Notes under the pieces: generated by a model
Databases searched by the model: none
The model's input: only the letters and a program-made list of their open reading frames with translations
Told to the model about the DNA's origin: nothing
In this document: positions 1 through 12,389 of the stretch, piece by piece
Position numbering within the stretch: the stretch's first letter is position 1
Layout: every line of letters begins with the position of its first letter
Made by a program: the position numbers and the translations under genes
Assembly: GCA_037447655.1 (NCBI GenBank)
Contig: JBBHKE010001902.1
Span: 312,062-372,061 of the forward strand
DNA length: 60,000 nucleotides
Reading direction: 5' to 3'
From: Zygnema cylindricum
Lineage: Eukaryota > Streptophyta > Zygnematophyceae > Zygnematales > Zygnemataceae

Positions 1-178
1 CGATGGTTGGTTGTTTGTAACTTCAATCATGTTTATGACAGATGTATGTAAAATCCTGAGACATATAGTTCAAATAGGAGTGACAATATCCTGATAGGTT
101 ATGAATTGTGACATTCTTTCCTATGATGTTTCCCATGACATTTTTTAACATCAGCATTTCTTTTTCCTGGAGATGCAG

Positions 179-2212
179 TTGCACATATGGAAAACATACA
201 AAAGACAAACCTGCTATCAAGCCTACACCGAAACCCAAGGAACCTGTTTCTCTTCCCACTCCTTCTGAAAATTCATCTATGGCTTCGTGTTCTCGTTGTC
301 GACAAGGATTCTTCTGTTCTGACCATGCCAAGGTTTCAGGTTCACAAAAAACTCCCATAAAGAGTTCTCATATGGTTTCGGTTTTGTGTGGGCTTTTGCT
401 TTGCTACACACTGCCCATCGCTATTAGAGTTAATAACTTAAACTTGAATGCGTGGTTTTTTCTTTTACCCAAAATCTTAAGTTAATGTCAATAACAGTTG
501 TTAGTAACTGGCCTGTAATGATCCACATAGCAAAACACAATTTAGTGCAGCTAATACTAAATCCGATCTAAAGCTGGTAGAAGACTAGCTCCAATAACGA
601 TGGTGGTGTGCTTCTTTGATTTCATAGATTGGGTAATTGGGCAGTAAGGAGTAGCAAAATCATCTACTGAAGGTACTGGGAACTTACATAAGTCTATTTC
701 TTGCCTTTCGTGTGATGTTGAAAAGGATAAATTTCTCATGTTCTATGGTCGAACGTCTCAACATAATTCGTCTTTGCTTGTTTTTCGTTCTTGTCTTTTT
801 GATGTGATGAGGATTGGCTTTGTTTATCTCTTAATTAGGTGAATAGAGCTTTGTTTTTAATTAAGGGAATATTTTGTCATTGCATTTTCCATAAATATAC
901 TGCTGATTGTCTTGAAAATATTTACATGAACTCAAACCTGAGAGTTAATGCGACTATTGTGAGACATTTGTGCAAAACAAAAGGAAATGGCATTCCTTTC
1001 TTTCCCTTTCCCTTTTCCTTTTCTTTTACTCCCTTTTTTCTCACACTGCCATTTAGCTCTTTCCACTTCATGACCACCGTAGACAATTGGGAAAGGAGAA
1101 TGATCCATCTCTTCTCATACAAAGTCAAATAAAGTGTTTATTTCTCAACTTTCTCTCGCAACTTTGTAGGAATCAGTATCTTACATCCGGTAACCAACAG
1201 CTTCTATTTTTTAATATTCTCACATGTTTATAACCGTGATATGCAGGTGTCACATCTCAAGCATCTCAAACAGCTAAATCCCTTCCAAGTAGTTTAAAAT
1301 CTCAGCCTTCTCCTCCATTGGCTCGTCCCTCTCAATCTCGTCCGGTAACTCGACTTTTGGACCTTAATGTGAAAAAGACTTGTCGAAATCCTGGTTGCGG
1401 TAATGAGTTTGTCGAACGAGAGAATAGTGAAACTGCCTGTCAATACCATCCTGGACCTGCTGTATTTCACGATCGTGCCAAAGGAGTAAGAGCCTCTCTC
1501 CTCCCTGCCTCCCTCCCTCCCTCCCTCCCTCCCTCCCTCCCTCCCTCCGTCTCCCCCTTCCAGTCGGCCCAATCTTTTTGTTTCTTTCAAGTCATTCCTT
1601 CTCCGTCTTCTCTCTCTCTAAGCCTCAGTCTATGTCTACGTCTCTCTCTTCTACTCCCACTTCCTCCAATTTGTTCTGCTTTCCTAAGTCTTTACCTTTC
1701 CTTATCCCTGTCTCTCCCTGTCTCTCTCCGTCCATGTCTCTCTTGTCCTTTATCTCCAATTCATTTTTTTTTTTCCATTTCCGTTACAGTTCACAGCTAG
1801 CCATTTTTCCAACTTATCCTACAATTTTTCCTCTGGTTATACCTTTTTTCCTTGTATTACTTTTACCTCTGATGTTTTTTCCCCTCTCTTTGTACCCTCG
1901 GCTCCGATGTCCCTTTTCTCTGTACTTTTTCTCTGTTGTACCGTGTTGTCTGTTGTACGGTTTTACAGTTTCCACTGTTTGTACTTTCTACTTTGCTGTA
2001 CTTTTTTCTCAGTTCTACACTTTTCTGTTGTACTGTTTTGCACTTTTCACTGTTGGTACCTTCGGCTCTGATGTACTTTTTGTTGTTGTACCGTCCTTCG
2101 TTGTACTTTTTTGCAGTGGAAATGCTGTGATGTCCACGTGAAGGATTTTGACGAGTTTTTGGCGATTCCTCCCTGTACTAGTGGCTTTCATAATGCGGAA
2201 ACAGGCAGTTAA
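179..2212 (+). CDS. RAR1: RAR1-type CHORD protein, 3' portion (5' exons outside window)
   Basis: Three exons are visible: 179-339, 1247-1485 and 2117-2212 (stop TAA 2210-2212). Intron phases agree (1, then 0) and all borders are GT/AG; about 164 residues are seen. The first exon opens inside the tail of CHORD I (CTYGKHTKDKP), followed by the plant-specific CCCH motif CSRCRQGFFCSDH. Exons two and three form CHORD II: KTCRNPGCGNEF, then CQYHPGPAVFHDRAKG, then WKCCDVHVKDFDEFL and CTSGFH, with all expected Cys/His zinc ligands. In plants RAR1 is a cytosolic/nuclear co-chaperone that binds SGT1 and HSP90 and stabilises NLR immune receptors. Animal CHORD proteins lack the CCCH motif, so a plant lineage is indicated. 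The protein ends shortly after CHORD II, as in plant RAR1. The N-terminal half of CHORD I must lie upstream of base 1. The gene converges on IBR5. Confidence 0.9.
1486..2116 (+). other. RAR1 intron with polypyrimidine tract
   Basis: The intron splits CHORD II between the codons for Gly and Trp (AKG|WKCC). Its first 300 bases on the + strand are almost pure C/T (CCCT repeats at about 1500-1555, then TCTC-rich). The rest is T-rich with repeated TGTAC steps. Long open frames here are low-complexity Ser/Pro/Leu translations, not genes. Confidence 0.8.
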
Positions 2213-4951
2213 GTAAAACATACTTGACAATTATAATTTTTAGGGTTATACTAATCGGGGCATGCATACATAATCAATAGTTGTCGATAAAATGTAAGTT
2301 TTTAGGTAATTTTAGAAACTGTAAAACTCTTAAGATCTCTAAAATCTCTAAAACCTGGTATCGTAGAAGACGTAGATTGTCGGAAGTTGCAATACAAATA
2401 AGCAGAACAGAAGTAAAGTCCAGTAACGGAGTCATAGCACTGTTATTGGTATCTTGTGTCTCTTTTTTTCGATTTAGTAATTAAATATGTGTTCGTAATT
2501 CCCTTAATAATAATTTCCTTAATTTCTTTTGGACATAGTTAAGATTAGAATGCATTCATTCAAACCAAAAACCCATAAATAGCTTTGTCTTTACTACACT
2601 GTACGTGACTTTTTATACTTTTTTATGAGTTCTCTTGAAAGGATTTTAAATGTGGTGGGAGTGGAAAACGGCATTTATAACTTCCATTTACTCCGTCTTT
2701 TTTTTTTTTCTTTGGGAGTACTACCCTGTTATGTTTTCATCTGAGTCTCACTGTCCTTTCTTCAAGAAAATACTGTCTTGAGAGTAGGACAAATAGGTCT
2801 TGGTGGAGTGGAAGGAGTAAGATTGTTGTGTGTCAGATTGTCTTGACGATTTTATTCTTATTCTAGTCGAGATATATGGTTTTTGAGTGTTGCAATGAAT
2901 GCCCTTGTCATATATGAGGTCAAAGGCGTTTCCAAGCAATGGATATCCAAGTTTTTGTTCCTTCTGTTTGGTTGTTTTTCTGTGAATTCCTTTCGATTTT
3001 TTGTGTGCGTTTATATTTGCTTTTATTCCGTGTACTGGATGGTTTGGCATTGCACAGTGTTAATAAAGTTAGTTCTATTAATAATGCAGTATACAATGAG
3101 TCGCTATTAGAGTGAAAAAAATATCAACGCAGGCGTTATTTGTGTTATTAACCCTGATGTTCTCAATGACATGGCTTGTAATATACCCTAAAAAGAATAC
3201 ACGTTAAGGAAAAAACGTGTGATTGAGGCTAATTGTTGTCATTGGCCAGACAAAAACGTACCAAATTAGTTCTTTTCACCCTAGTAGTTTTTCCGGGCGG
3301 CCTCCAATTAGTGTTTAAACTGCTATATTGATTAGACAGACATGCATGCTCATTTCTCCCACGATCTTATGTTCGGTGGTCCAGTTTTGGCGTTGAAACC
3401 ACCTTCACATGGTCCAGTTTTCGTCCTCAAAATATTGGTGAGATTTAGAGCAAGTATGTTGGCATGCATTTCTTCTGCATTTTTCTGGTCATCCTTTCTT
3501 CGTCTCTCAAGGTTATGTAAGATTTTCTTCACTCGAGCGCATCTAGTGTGTCTCCCTCTCACTTTCCCTCTCCTCCTCCCTCTCCCTCCCACTCTGACCC
3601 TGGTTCTGGAGCTTGGCTACTGATTACACTTACCCTTTCCACTCTACGTAACACTTAATCCACCACCGCCTTGTGGGCTTCATGAATGGCCTTCCTCCTT
3701 CCCCTTCTATCAGCCCTCTCGTTTGATTGTAAAACTGTCTCCTTTGGACTGACAATACCCATGTACTTCGCTGCTCCCATTGGGGGAGAGTTGACTCAGT
3801 CAAACGGTATTATTCGCAATAGTGGAAACATCTTAGCGTGTCTTACGCTTTTCAAAGTAGGTATTCCATGCTTATAATATGAGGCCACAAACTGTCTGAT
3901 TTATGTGTTTTTCAGAGAGGGGCAAGTCCAATTTCTAAGGGTGAGGTAACGAAACTGTTTCTCTGTTAAAGTTGTGGCAGTATGGCCTTTGTGCGTGAAT
4001 CACTTCATGAGTGTTTTTCTCGCCGCTTAAAAAATCTCTTCTCCATGGACCCTGGTTGTATTCATAATCTGACAGTCACAAAATTAAAGTAAGTTTCCAA
4101 AATGCTGTCTTCAAAACAGAAGTGAACATGTTCACAAAAAAATGTCTTGTAAGGCGGCAAACTAAAACATTGACATTAACAGCGATTCACAGCATGCTGT
4201 GCCTGTGGCGGAAAACAATTTTAAGCTTAAACAAAGCAGTCAGTAGCTATGCAATTGAGCCATATTCATGTTGGAAGGTTTGTTACAATGACTGTATGAT
4301 AAACGATTAAACTTTTGCACAGAATGAAAAAAAATTGGGAACTTCCATCCCGCCCAATCTCTTTCTGGAAGCAGTGTCTTGGAAGTTTTATCGGGTGTAC
4401 AGTAGATAGTTCAGTTATATCCATATGTAGTTCTCTCGTTTGTTCTCCGACCTTCTTTGTGTTTCCCCCTACTTCATTTGTTACGTCTGTTTCACATCTC
4501 TTTGTCCTTTTCATTAGATTGTTTTGGATCTAGCCCTTACATCGTTAACAAGTTTTTTACTGCAGTCAATGCTTAAAAAAAATTTACTGCGGTCACTGCA
4601 AATAATTTTTTTTACTGCCGTCAATGCTAACAAACTTTTTTACTGAGGTACCTCCAAGCCACTCAAAACGGCCGAAGGAAATACATAAACAGAAAAGACG
4701 AGAATTGAAACCAATATCACCCTATTCATATTGAGGGAGATTGGGCCATAATACCTTGCATGGGCAGAAACTTCAAAAAACACTAACGGTTTTATTCCAA
4801 TGACCTCCGATTTTTCTTACCCCGATGTGCCCAACATTCAATATCAACAGAAAAGAAAAACAAACACCGGTATTTCAACCAGACTAATTGGTACAAAACA
4901 GACTTTACACACAGACTTTTCTGCTTTTATTATCCGAAACTTTATTTAAAA
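2213..4951. other. Convergent intergenic region between RAR1 and IBR5
   Basis: No coding exon is recognised. The region should hold both 3' UTRs. It is AT-rich with scattered homopolymer runs and a short CT-rich stretch (about 3535-3600). Short open frames lack codon bias or family similarity. Confidence 0.6.
4938..4947 (-). promoter_or_regulatory. Candidate polyadenylation signal of IBR5
   Basis: On the minus strand AAATAAAG lies directly after the IBR5 stop codon, with a second AATAAAA about 15 bases further on. Plant poly(A) signals are loose, so this is suggestive only. Confidence 0.35.
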
Positions 4952-7900
4952 TTACGAACCGTCCATTCCTTCAGCATCCTGTTGGTGCGGAGAAAAGCCG
5001 TTCGTACTTTGGCCGTCTCCGGCTCCAAAAACAAACTGTCCCGTTCCGTTTAACGGCAAAACGGAACCAACGGAAGATCCATGGAAAACGGGCATTGCTG
5101 GAGCAGTCGTCGAATGTTGGATAGAAGTCGGAACACCAAAAGAAGGTTGAGTAGGTTGAATGGGAGGATTGGAGTAACCAAAACCAAACGCCACACCTCC
5201 TTCTGGAGAGGTCAAAATTGGTGTGTGTACACACCCAAAAGTCTGAGCTTCGTACTGTTGCAACTGTTCTGCGACACCTGTCACGACAGGTAACGTAGAC
5301 ACATTAGATAAACCACAAGCTCACTTCGCAAAAAACCCGTCTCGCCTCTTCTTATGGTGATAAGACTTTCAAGTTGTACCCTCATTTTGAGTGTAAATCG
5401 TACAATTCATACACTTTATTGAGTCATAAGCACAGTTGAACCTAAAACCGTACGATTCACCCTGAACATGAGGATAAATTTCTTCCGTGAAATTACTCTA
5501 CGAGATCTTGCAATAGTTATTGACCTCTCTAATATGTCTATAATATCTTAATTTTGATATGGATTTCATATGACTTTGATAGGCAAAGCCACTGACAAGC
5601 ACTCACCAACAATAAAATTGGTCAACTTAATCTTAGAAATTTAACGAGTCATAAATCCGCAAATAAAACTTGCTTGTCACCTGTCAATGCGCTTTTCTAT
5701 ACAAAACACTATTCTGTCATGCAAAATGAAAGGAGGAAAAATAAAAACGACAATTATTCAAATAGATACATGCTGGCAAGATATAATGCAATGTCAGCCT
5801 TCATAGACACTGAGAGGGCAAAAAGCTTTAAAATAACCCAAGTGTACTTTTTGAGGTAAGCACCTCTCAATCAACTGTTAACTTTCTTTATAGGGAGTGT
5901 TAGACACATTGTTGCAACTGAGTCATTTTATGCCGATAACATAAGAGTTCAACATACACTCTTACTTCAATGTGAGCTATTCCCCTATATGCAACTGCAA
6001 CATAAGAAATAAAATTGTAAGCAGTATTTGATCCCGAAGCTCACACCTTGTGTAATATGAATGGAAGGTCGACGATCCTTGACCCACTGGTAACTTTCCG
6101 GCAACCTCCAACCTTTTCGCCGCATAAGGTATGCAATCACAATTGCAGGTGACCTGCAAGACAAAACAAGAGAAACATTAAATCAAATTTTCCCATTATC
6201 CAGCATCTCCCAACCAATGTTCACCTATAAACAATCATCATGCTTCACTGGCTAAGTCTAGACAAAGTTCATAAAGACCCTGCATGTAAACGAGGCTTGT
6301 TCGGTGTGTATCTATTAACTTTCCTACCTCAATGCCTGAGCCTACCATTCGTCCCCTTTATGGTGCCTGATCTTACATAATTGCAGACAATTACTTCAGA
6401 AAGAACGATGTACTCTTCAGAACAACACTCACACAGCGACCCCAGAATTACATTTGCAAATGGCCAATAGAAAAGTTTCATTTGATTTTTGACAAATACA
6501 AAAAACGGAACTGGACGAGGTTGCTTATCAAGTTATGAGAAACACAAAAATAAAAAGAAGGATCCTATCCTGTTTATATACGGAAACTACCATCAAAATT
6601 TAGCCTGTATTTTGATACAGCTACCACCATTAGGATGCCTAACATTTTGGGCTACAAAAGAAACTAAGGAGTCTACAAAACAAATCCTGCAGTTGATCGA
6701 GGATACTTGAAGCATCGCATTAAGACAAAAAAAAAAAAAAAATCTGGGCTCAATTATAAAATGAAAAGGGAGAGTAGCTAAATATGCTCAGATGTTTAAA
6801 TTTCCCTATAAGTCCTGCTAAACGTAAAAAAGTTCATGAAAAAAGCTACTCTGGCCCTTTGCTATCAGTGTTAAAAACACTGATTCGGTCGGAAATTTTC
6901 TGGCCAAGAATCATAATATAGTGTTAATAATACAATTTCAGGAAGTGGCCTTGAATCGACCACTTTTAAATTAGTACTACACTACACTAATAGCGATGGG
7001 CAGTTTACAGTTTGTCACTGAGCTTCATTACTAAGCATAAGCATAAAGTGATAACTCATTGGTGCAGTTCATCACAAAACAACACAAAAAAGTACCCATT
7101 TGAAAGTATCTTTTCTGAAACATAGTGTTGTATTACCAATAATTGATGTATACATTTTTTTTTTACCAATAATCGGTTCATTTTTCTAATGGATATGTCA
7201 ATTAAAAAATTATCGTGATATTTCAAAGATATATTGGTCAAATATAGCAATAGACAAAATGTCACGATGATTGACCCTTGAACGAGTTTTAGTGTTTCAT
7301 TGGTTTTATTTTTTATGCACTACACCACCTATCACTGTTAGAGTTAAACACACAATTTCAGGAAGTGTTTTTCTGATCCCAACTCATAAATAAGAGTAAA
7401 AACAAATTGAAGTAAGTGGACCAAAATACGCCATGTTGAAAAACATTATTTAGTGTAGTTAGTTATAATAATAAACTAACGCTAATAGCGATGGTCATAG
7501 AAGTGCTTCTTCCACATTGTGTCACAAATCAATTACGAGTCGCCAGGCTCAGTCGCAATACGTCGCATCTTAATGTGAGGAACATCCTACGGTCATGTTT
7601 CATTCAAGTTGGGAATAGATGACATCGTATTCGCAACAAGAGGATTTGTACTTCGCTCTCGTCGGCCATATTCATTTGGCGAAGGCCCATAAAGAACTAA
7701 AAAATATTTCAGATGCATACCCCAAAAAAAGGCAGACCAGACGGTCACAAACGACTCCTCAAATTATTGTGTAATAATTGTACCTTTGTGCTGCGTATTC
7801 AAACTTGGTTACTGTACTTCCGTGCTACAAAGTACGCATTGGATTGTGAGACGCAACGCTGCCATAGTGCATACTATATAGCATGTACCATGTACAAAAT

Positions 7901-9815
7901 ATATTAGTATATCGGGGGTAACTGTTTATTGTTCACCACACGATACATGGGCACCCTTTGCCGTTCGATAGTCAATAATAATGTCAGTTATCGGATTTAT
8001 CAAGCTAAAAAATATCCCAACACAACACTACCTAAAAAATAAAAACTGAGCTTCACTCCACTTAGACATAAGAATACCCATCTGTAAGTCTCTTTTGTGA
8101 CTGAGCTTTATTATTGAACAGAGACGTATGAAAGAATAATCCATTAGTAAAACAATCCCAATTTGCAGTCTCTTACTTGAGCAGGCAAGAAGCCCATGTG
8201 TAAGAACTAGTGTTGTGTATTGGTAGCCGCTTACTGATAACCAATATGTACCTTTTTTTGACCTACTGCTAATTGATATATTGGTTCCATATATCCGTAA
8301 GGAGGTTATTGCAATAAATTACCGATAAATATCAGGCCGGTAATTATCGCAATAACTCCGCACTTATTCCGTACTTTCTTTCCGTACTGCAGTTCCATAC
8401 TGTGGTACGGAATGGATTGTGATTTTTTTTTTCAAAAGCTCCCCCCTCCCCCCTTCCACTTGTGACCCCTCTCCTCCCCAATCAATATATCGGCGATAAT
8501 TTTCGTTGGTCCCAGAGCAATAAAGCGGCCCTCCTCACCGTTCGATAACCGATAATATCGATATCGGGTTTGTCGCCGATACACAACACTAGTAAGAACA
8601 ATGTTAAGTCTAAAAACAGTGTTTGACCTAAGAAAAATGTTTTGTCTAAGAGCAATGTTATACCTAAAACAATGTCATGTTTAAAAACAATGATATACCA
8701 AAGATCAATCCTATACCTAAAACTACTTTGTACTAAAAACAATGCTACATCTAAAAACGTTTGTATATCTAAGTTCAATGCTAGACCTACAAACAATGTT
8801 ACATTGTTCCTTGAACAAGGGGGTCCAATGTGTCTCACCTGTTCTGGCCCAACATGCAGTGCACAAGAACACGTTCACCAGCCTTCTCGCATTCATCTGC
8901 AAAAAAGAAGTCGATGGAGAATTGCTGCCTATTAGGGGAAATAGAAATCCTGTATGATGTTAAGCAATTTCCACCTTTTTCAAATAAGGGAAAGCAGGCT
9001 CCTGGCTGTCTGGCAAATACAACAACAATTCAAAACGCATCCAAATAACTCAAAAACAAGAATCACTCTCATCCAAGAACAACATATTGATTCCTTCATT
9101 CAGTCAAATGGAGACTATTCTACAATTGATATACAAGAAGGTATTATGATTTGGAGACGTTTTCTGACATAACAGTCGTCGATCAAAATAGAACTCACCG
9201 ATAAACTGTACACATTCATCAAAAGGTAGGGACTTATCCTCCTTTACGCAGTAGTAAGTAAATGAGTTCCTGTAAAGGTTCTGGCACGAAGGCACAGTCT
9301 GCGAAACAAAACAAAAAAACAGAAACCTAAACAGAAACTTAGCAAACTCAAGAACAGTAACAAACTAAGGAGACTCCTACCCTCGTCTGCAAAAATGAAA
9401 TTGACGAACATAAAAGATAATGAACTGTGATGAAAACTAGCAACAAACCACATGTTACTCTAACTACAATCATCGATAATTAAAAAAAACAAAAAAAACA
9501 ATTTTCTTTAAAACAAAATCTGAAGATATAAGATATAATATATCTAGATATTTAGATATTTAGTAAGATATTTTTGCTTACATTCAATATCCGTTTTATT
9601 CCTTGAGACTTCAGAAGCTCTGCCCTAGAAGCATTATCATAACTACCAAGATACAGAAAGCCTGTCAAAATTTCTGTAGAAAAAGCACTTTGCTGAGGGC
9701 CTTTTTCAGAAGCTCCAATCATTCGATGTCCACAAATACCGCAAGGTTCTCCTTCATCATACTTGTGATAATGGCCACAGATATAACAAGGATTCTCCCT
9801 CTCCCTCTTTCGCAT
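4952..9815 (-). CDS. IBR5: IBR5-like dual-specificity protein phosphatase
   Basis: Five exons on the minus strand: 9815-9582, 9298-9199, 8896-8839, 6153-6047 and 5277-4952, stop TAA 4954-4952. Phases 0, 1, 2, 1 match throughout and give 274 residues (Arabidopsis IBR5 is about 257). The start MRKRERENPC is the conserved IBR5 N-terminus. It is followed by a four-Cys zinc-like knuckle (C10, C13, C25, C28) and the domain start EILTGFLYLGSYDNASRAEL. The catalytic P-loop HCMLGQNRSP (C125, R131) is split by intron 3. The recognition helix AYLMRRKGWRLPESYQWVKDR follows in separate pieces of exon 4. The last exon encodes a Gly/Pro/Gln-rich tail with FG-type motifs. The family dephosphorylates Tyr/Ser/Thr, acts on MAPK (MPK12) in Arabidopsis, and modulates auxin and ABA responses. 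Intron 3 (2.7 kb) carries two MITEs and one hAT-like element. Confidence 0.95.
6847..7007. mobile_element. MITE copy in IBR5 intron 3 (TACAC family)
   Basis: Degenerate terminal inverted repeats: left CTACTCTGGCCCTTTGCTAT, right ACTAATAGCGATGGGCAG. Same family as the copies at 15517, 19793, 27724 and 31532. No coding capacity. Confidence 0.6.
7321..7499. mobile_element. MITE copy in IBR5 intron 3 (TACAC family)
   Basis: Left end TACACCACCTATCACTGTTA and right end CGCTAATAGCGATGGTCATA are imperfect inverted repeats of each other. The copy is about 180 bp, non-coding and AT-rich. Confidence 0.65.
8218..8591. mobile_element. hAT-like non-autonomous element, TAGTGTTG family
   Basis: Ends TAGTGTTGTGTATTGG and its inverse (CCGATACACAACACTA) bound 374 bp. 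The element is flanked by a perfect 8-bp direct repeat GTAAGAAC (8210-8217 and 8592-8599), the target-duplication size of the hAT superfamily. It contains repeated GATATATCG/ATCGATAT steps and no ORF for a transposase. It lies in IBR5 intron 3, about 250 bases from the splice donor at 8838. Confidence 0.75.
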
Positions 9816-10721
9816 ATTTAGAAAAGGTGAACTTTCTTAGAGTCCAGGGTTGCCTGCAAGATAACCTTGCAATCGTATGTCCTAAAACTCACAACCTTAA
9901 AAATAAATCAAAACAAAGACTCTGGTACTTCCTCCTACAATTCATTTCCTTGCTTAAGTTACATCTGCAATAGGTAGCTTTGGATTATTAAAACAACACT
10001 TACATAATTATATAAACGGAAATAAACGACTTAACCAATGAAGACTCTGGTTTTACAAATTTTAATCTTTTGCAATTAAGTCTCGAGCTGAGCCTCGGAA
10101 TAAAACAAGTTTAAAAATGAAGATTTTAATTTTCTTTTGTTTTCAATCTTGCAGCTGCGGGTAGAGGTATGAGTCAGAAGAATAGAACCCAACTGAAGAA
10201 GACTAATTTTTGTTTTGAATCTTGCAGTTTAGACTTTCAAAGTCCGAAACGAATTAAAAACACCATATGTCAAGAAGACAAGAACTCAAAAGTCAAGAAT
10301 CGTGAGCCCGTACTATACGCGTATTTTATAGCTTTTTCCGATTGTAATACAATACAGGAGGAAACCCACATATAGCGTTTCTTATTGTTTTCGTACAGCT
10401 GCCGAACGTGACAGGTGGACTTAATTGATTGATGCGATAAATGTTAGGTGATCCGTATGCATGAAAAGAACCAAATTCAAGAAATTCCTCAACTGGGCAG
10501 CTCCGGCTGTCAGGCTCATATGGAGTTATTAACAGTGACGTGTCACCTATAACTCAAGAAAGCTTTCCGCGTTAAACAGGAAAAGTCAAGAAAGCTTTCT
10601 CGCCTTGCACCGACCAGTTACGGTACACCGCGCAACGCTATAAAAATTACTGTCGTTCTTACATTTTTATAAGTAACCAGCGAACAAAAGAACGACAGGC
10701 GTACTAAACACTCGTGCGCAC
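9816..10721. other. Upstream region of IBR5
   Basis: Presumed promoter and 5' UTR of IBR5. I see no ORF, repeat or distinctive motif cluster that supports a specific annotation. Confidence 0.5.
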
Positions 10722-11027
10722 CATAGTTCAAAAGTAGGCGTTTTTATGGTAGGCCTTTGGTCGGCGCCTCTATCGTAAGTTGTGTTATTGGCTTTTCATG
10801 TGATCATCTTAAATCGCTACTTTGATCAGCGACCGTCCGATAGTCCGAATCTGACGGTGTAAATACAAAATATTGGTCCAAATGTTTTAATTGGTCCAAT
10901 TTTTTGTCCGAATGTTTTAATTGGTCTGAATAGGTCAGAATACAATATGAGTCTTAAGGTCATATTGTATGTTTTGTATACAATAGGCATATTGTATGGG
11001 CCTACTTTCACCTACTTTTGAACTATG
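10722..11027. mobile_element. hAT-like element, CATAGTTC family, short form
   Basis: The ends CATAGTTCAAAAGTAGG and CCTACTTTTGAACTATG are perfect inverted repeats. The flanks GTGCGCAC and GTGCCGCA look like a decayed 8-bp target duplication. At 306 bp it has a single copy of the internal unit (GTGTTATNGGCTTTTCATGT to CCGATAGTCCGAATCTGACG), whereas the three later copies have this unit twice. No ORF. Confidence 0.75.
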
Positions 11028-11629
11028 GTGCCGCAATACTTTGTGATTGTTGTGAAGTACGGTACACGTGCGCGCTCAACACCGAAAAATGAAAAAAATG
11101 ACGGGTTAGAACAGCTATTGAAGACTAATTTGAACCAGTGTAATGTAGCTTTGTTCCGGTTCGTCGCCATCCGCGATTACGTTTGACAATCGGCATAGAA
11201 AAATGGTTTTGCTAGTTACTACAGTACATTCTCCAAATGCTTAACATACACGCAGCTTCACAACATTACATCGTGTTGTTTAACGGGCTCGATGATTCAC
11301 CGTCGAAACCAAGGTTCCATGGAAAAAGTTAGCGTTGTGCATTGGTAAGTTTCATATTGCTTAAATTCCGTTAACCTATGTTATCGGTTATTGTCTTATT
11401 GAATAGCAAGGGGGCACTATATATAGCTAATTGACAAATAAATTAGTTATCGCAGATATTTATAAATAATATACATACTATATATATGTATGTCTAAATA
11501 TGTTACTACAAAATATTAGTATACAAATGTGTCTTATTTATATACACTTTTATAATATATCATACGTTATTATATTGTACATGTTATATAGTGTGTCATA
11601 TCACGCACCACAACCGGGTCCGTATTTTG

Positions 11630-12389
11630 TAGTGTTGTGTACCAATAGCCATTTGAGGATCACCAATAGTGTTGGGTATCGGGTAGTTTCATATGGCGAT
11701 AATTTCGATATTCGATATATTGAATATCGATCGAGCAAAGTCCTCGATATATCGTAATGCGACCAACATAAATTATCGCGATATATATCGCAAAAAAAGG
11801 GTGTCCGTACAGGTAAAGTATGGTAAACCGTACGCACAAATCGTACGGACCCCCCCCCCCACTGAGCGCCCGCCACGAGGGGGGGGGGAGCTTTTTGAAA
11901 ACAAATAATCTGGATATTTAGCTTCTCCGTACATGGTCTCGATATATCGATTATCGGGTACCTAAAATTTGATATATATTTAATATCGGCAATAGGTCCT
12001 CGATACCCAACACTAATCACCAATATGTACCATTTTCTGACCTATCGACAATCGATATATTGCGTCAATGTATGGATGAAGGAATTATCGCGATAAATTG
12101 TATAATTATCAGGCCGACATCTATCGACGTTGACTCCGTACTCTACTACATAATGGATTGTGAATGTTTTTCCAAAAGTCCAACCTCAATCGCGATAGCT
12201 TCGTACTCATTTCATACTTTATTTTTGTACCTCAACTTTGTACTTTTTGTACGGACCCCTTAAACCAATTAATATCGAAGATAATTTTTGTTGGTCATGG
12301 GCCGATATATCGAGACCCATCGCCATTCGATAACCAATAATTATTGTTATTCGTTTTATCGCGATAAGTTTTTCCGATATAAAACACTA
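11630..12389. mobile_element. hAT-like element of TAGTGTTG family, host of a nested copy
   Basis: Left end TAGTGTTGTGTACCAATAG, right end TTCCGATATAAAACACTA. The element is interrupted by a younger copy at 11667-12015. Outer flanking octamers (GTATTTTG and ATGTTTTA) agree at only five of eight positions, so the outer copy is older or its ends are slightly misplaced. Confidence 0.55.
11667..12015. mobile_element. Nested hAT-like element, TAGTGTTG family
   Basis: Ends TAGTGTTGGGTATCGGG and TCGATACCCAACACTA are inverted repeats. A perfect 8-bp target duplication ATCACCAA lies at 11659-11666 and 12016-12023. It is 349 bp, full of GATATATCG steps and has no transposase ORF. It sits inside a diverged relative (11630-12389). 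Confidence 0.8.

Noticed and set aside
1578-2141. Long forward open frame in the RAR1 region
   Set aside because: It is intron sequence; the frame is Ser/Leu/Phe low complexity from C/T-rich DNA, and the true exon at 2117 uses another reading frame.
4971-5293. Overlapping frames on both strands in the last IBR5 exon
   Set aside because: Shadow frames; the minus-strand frame that joins exon 4 in phase is the supported one.
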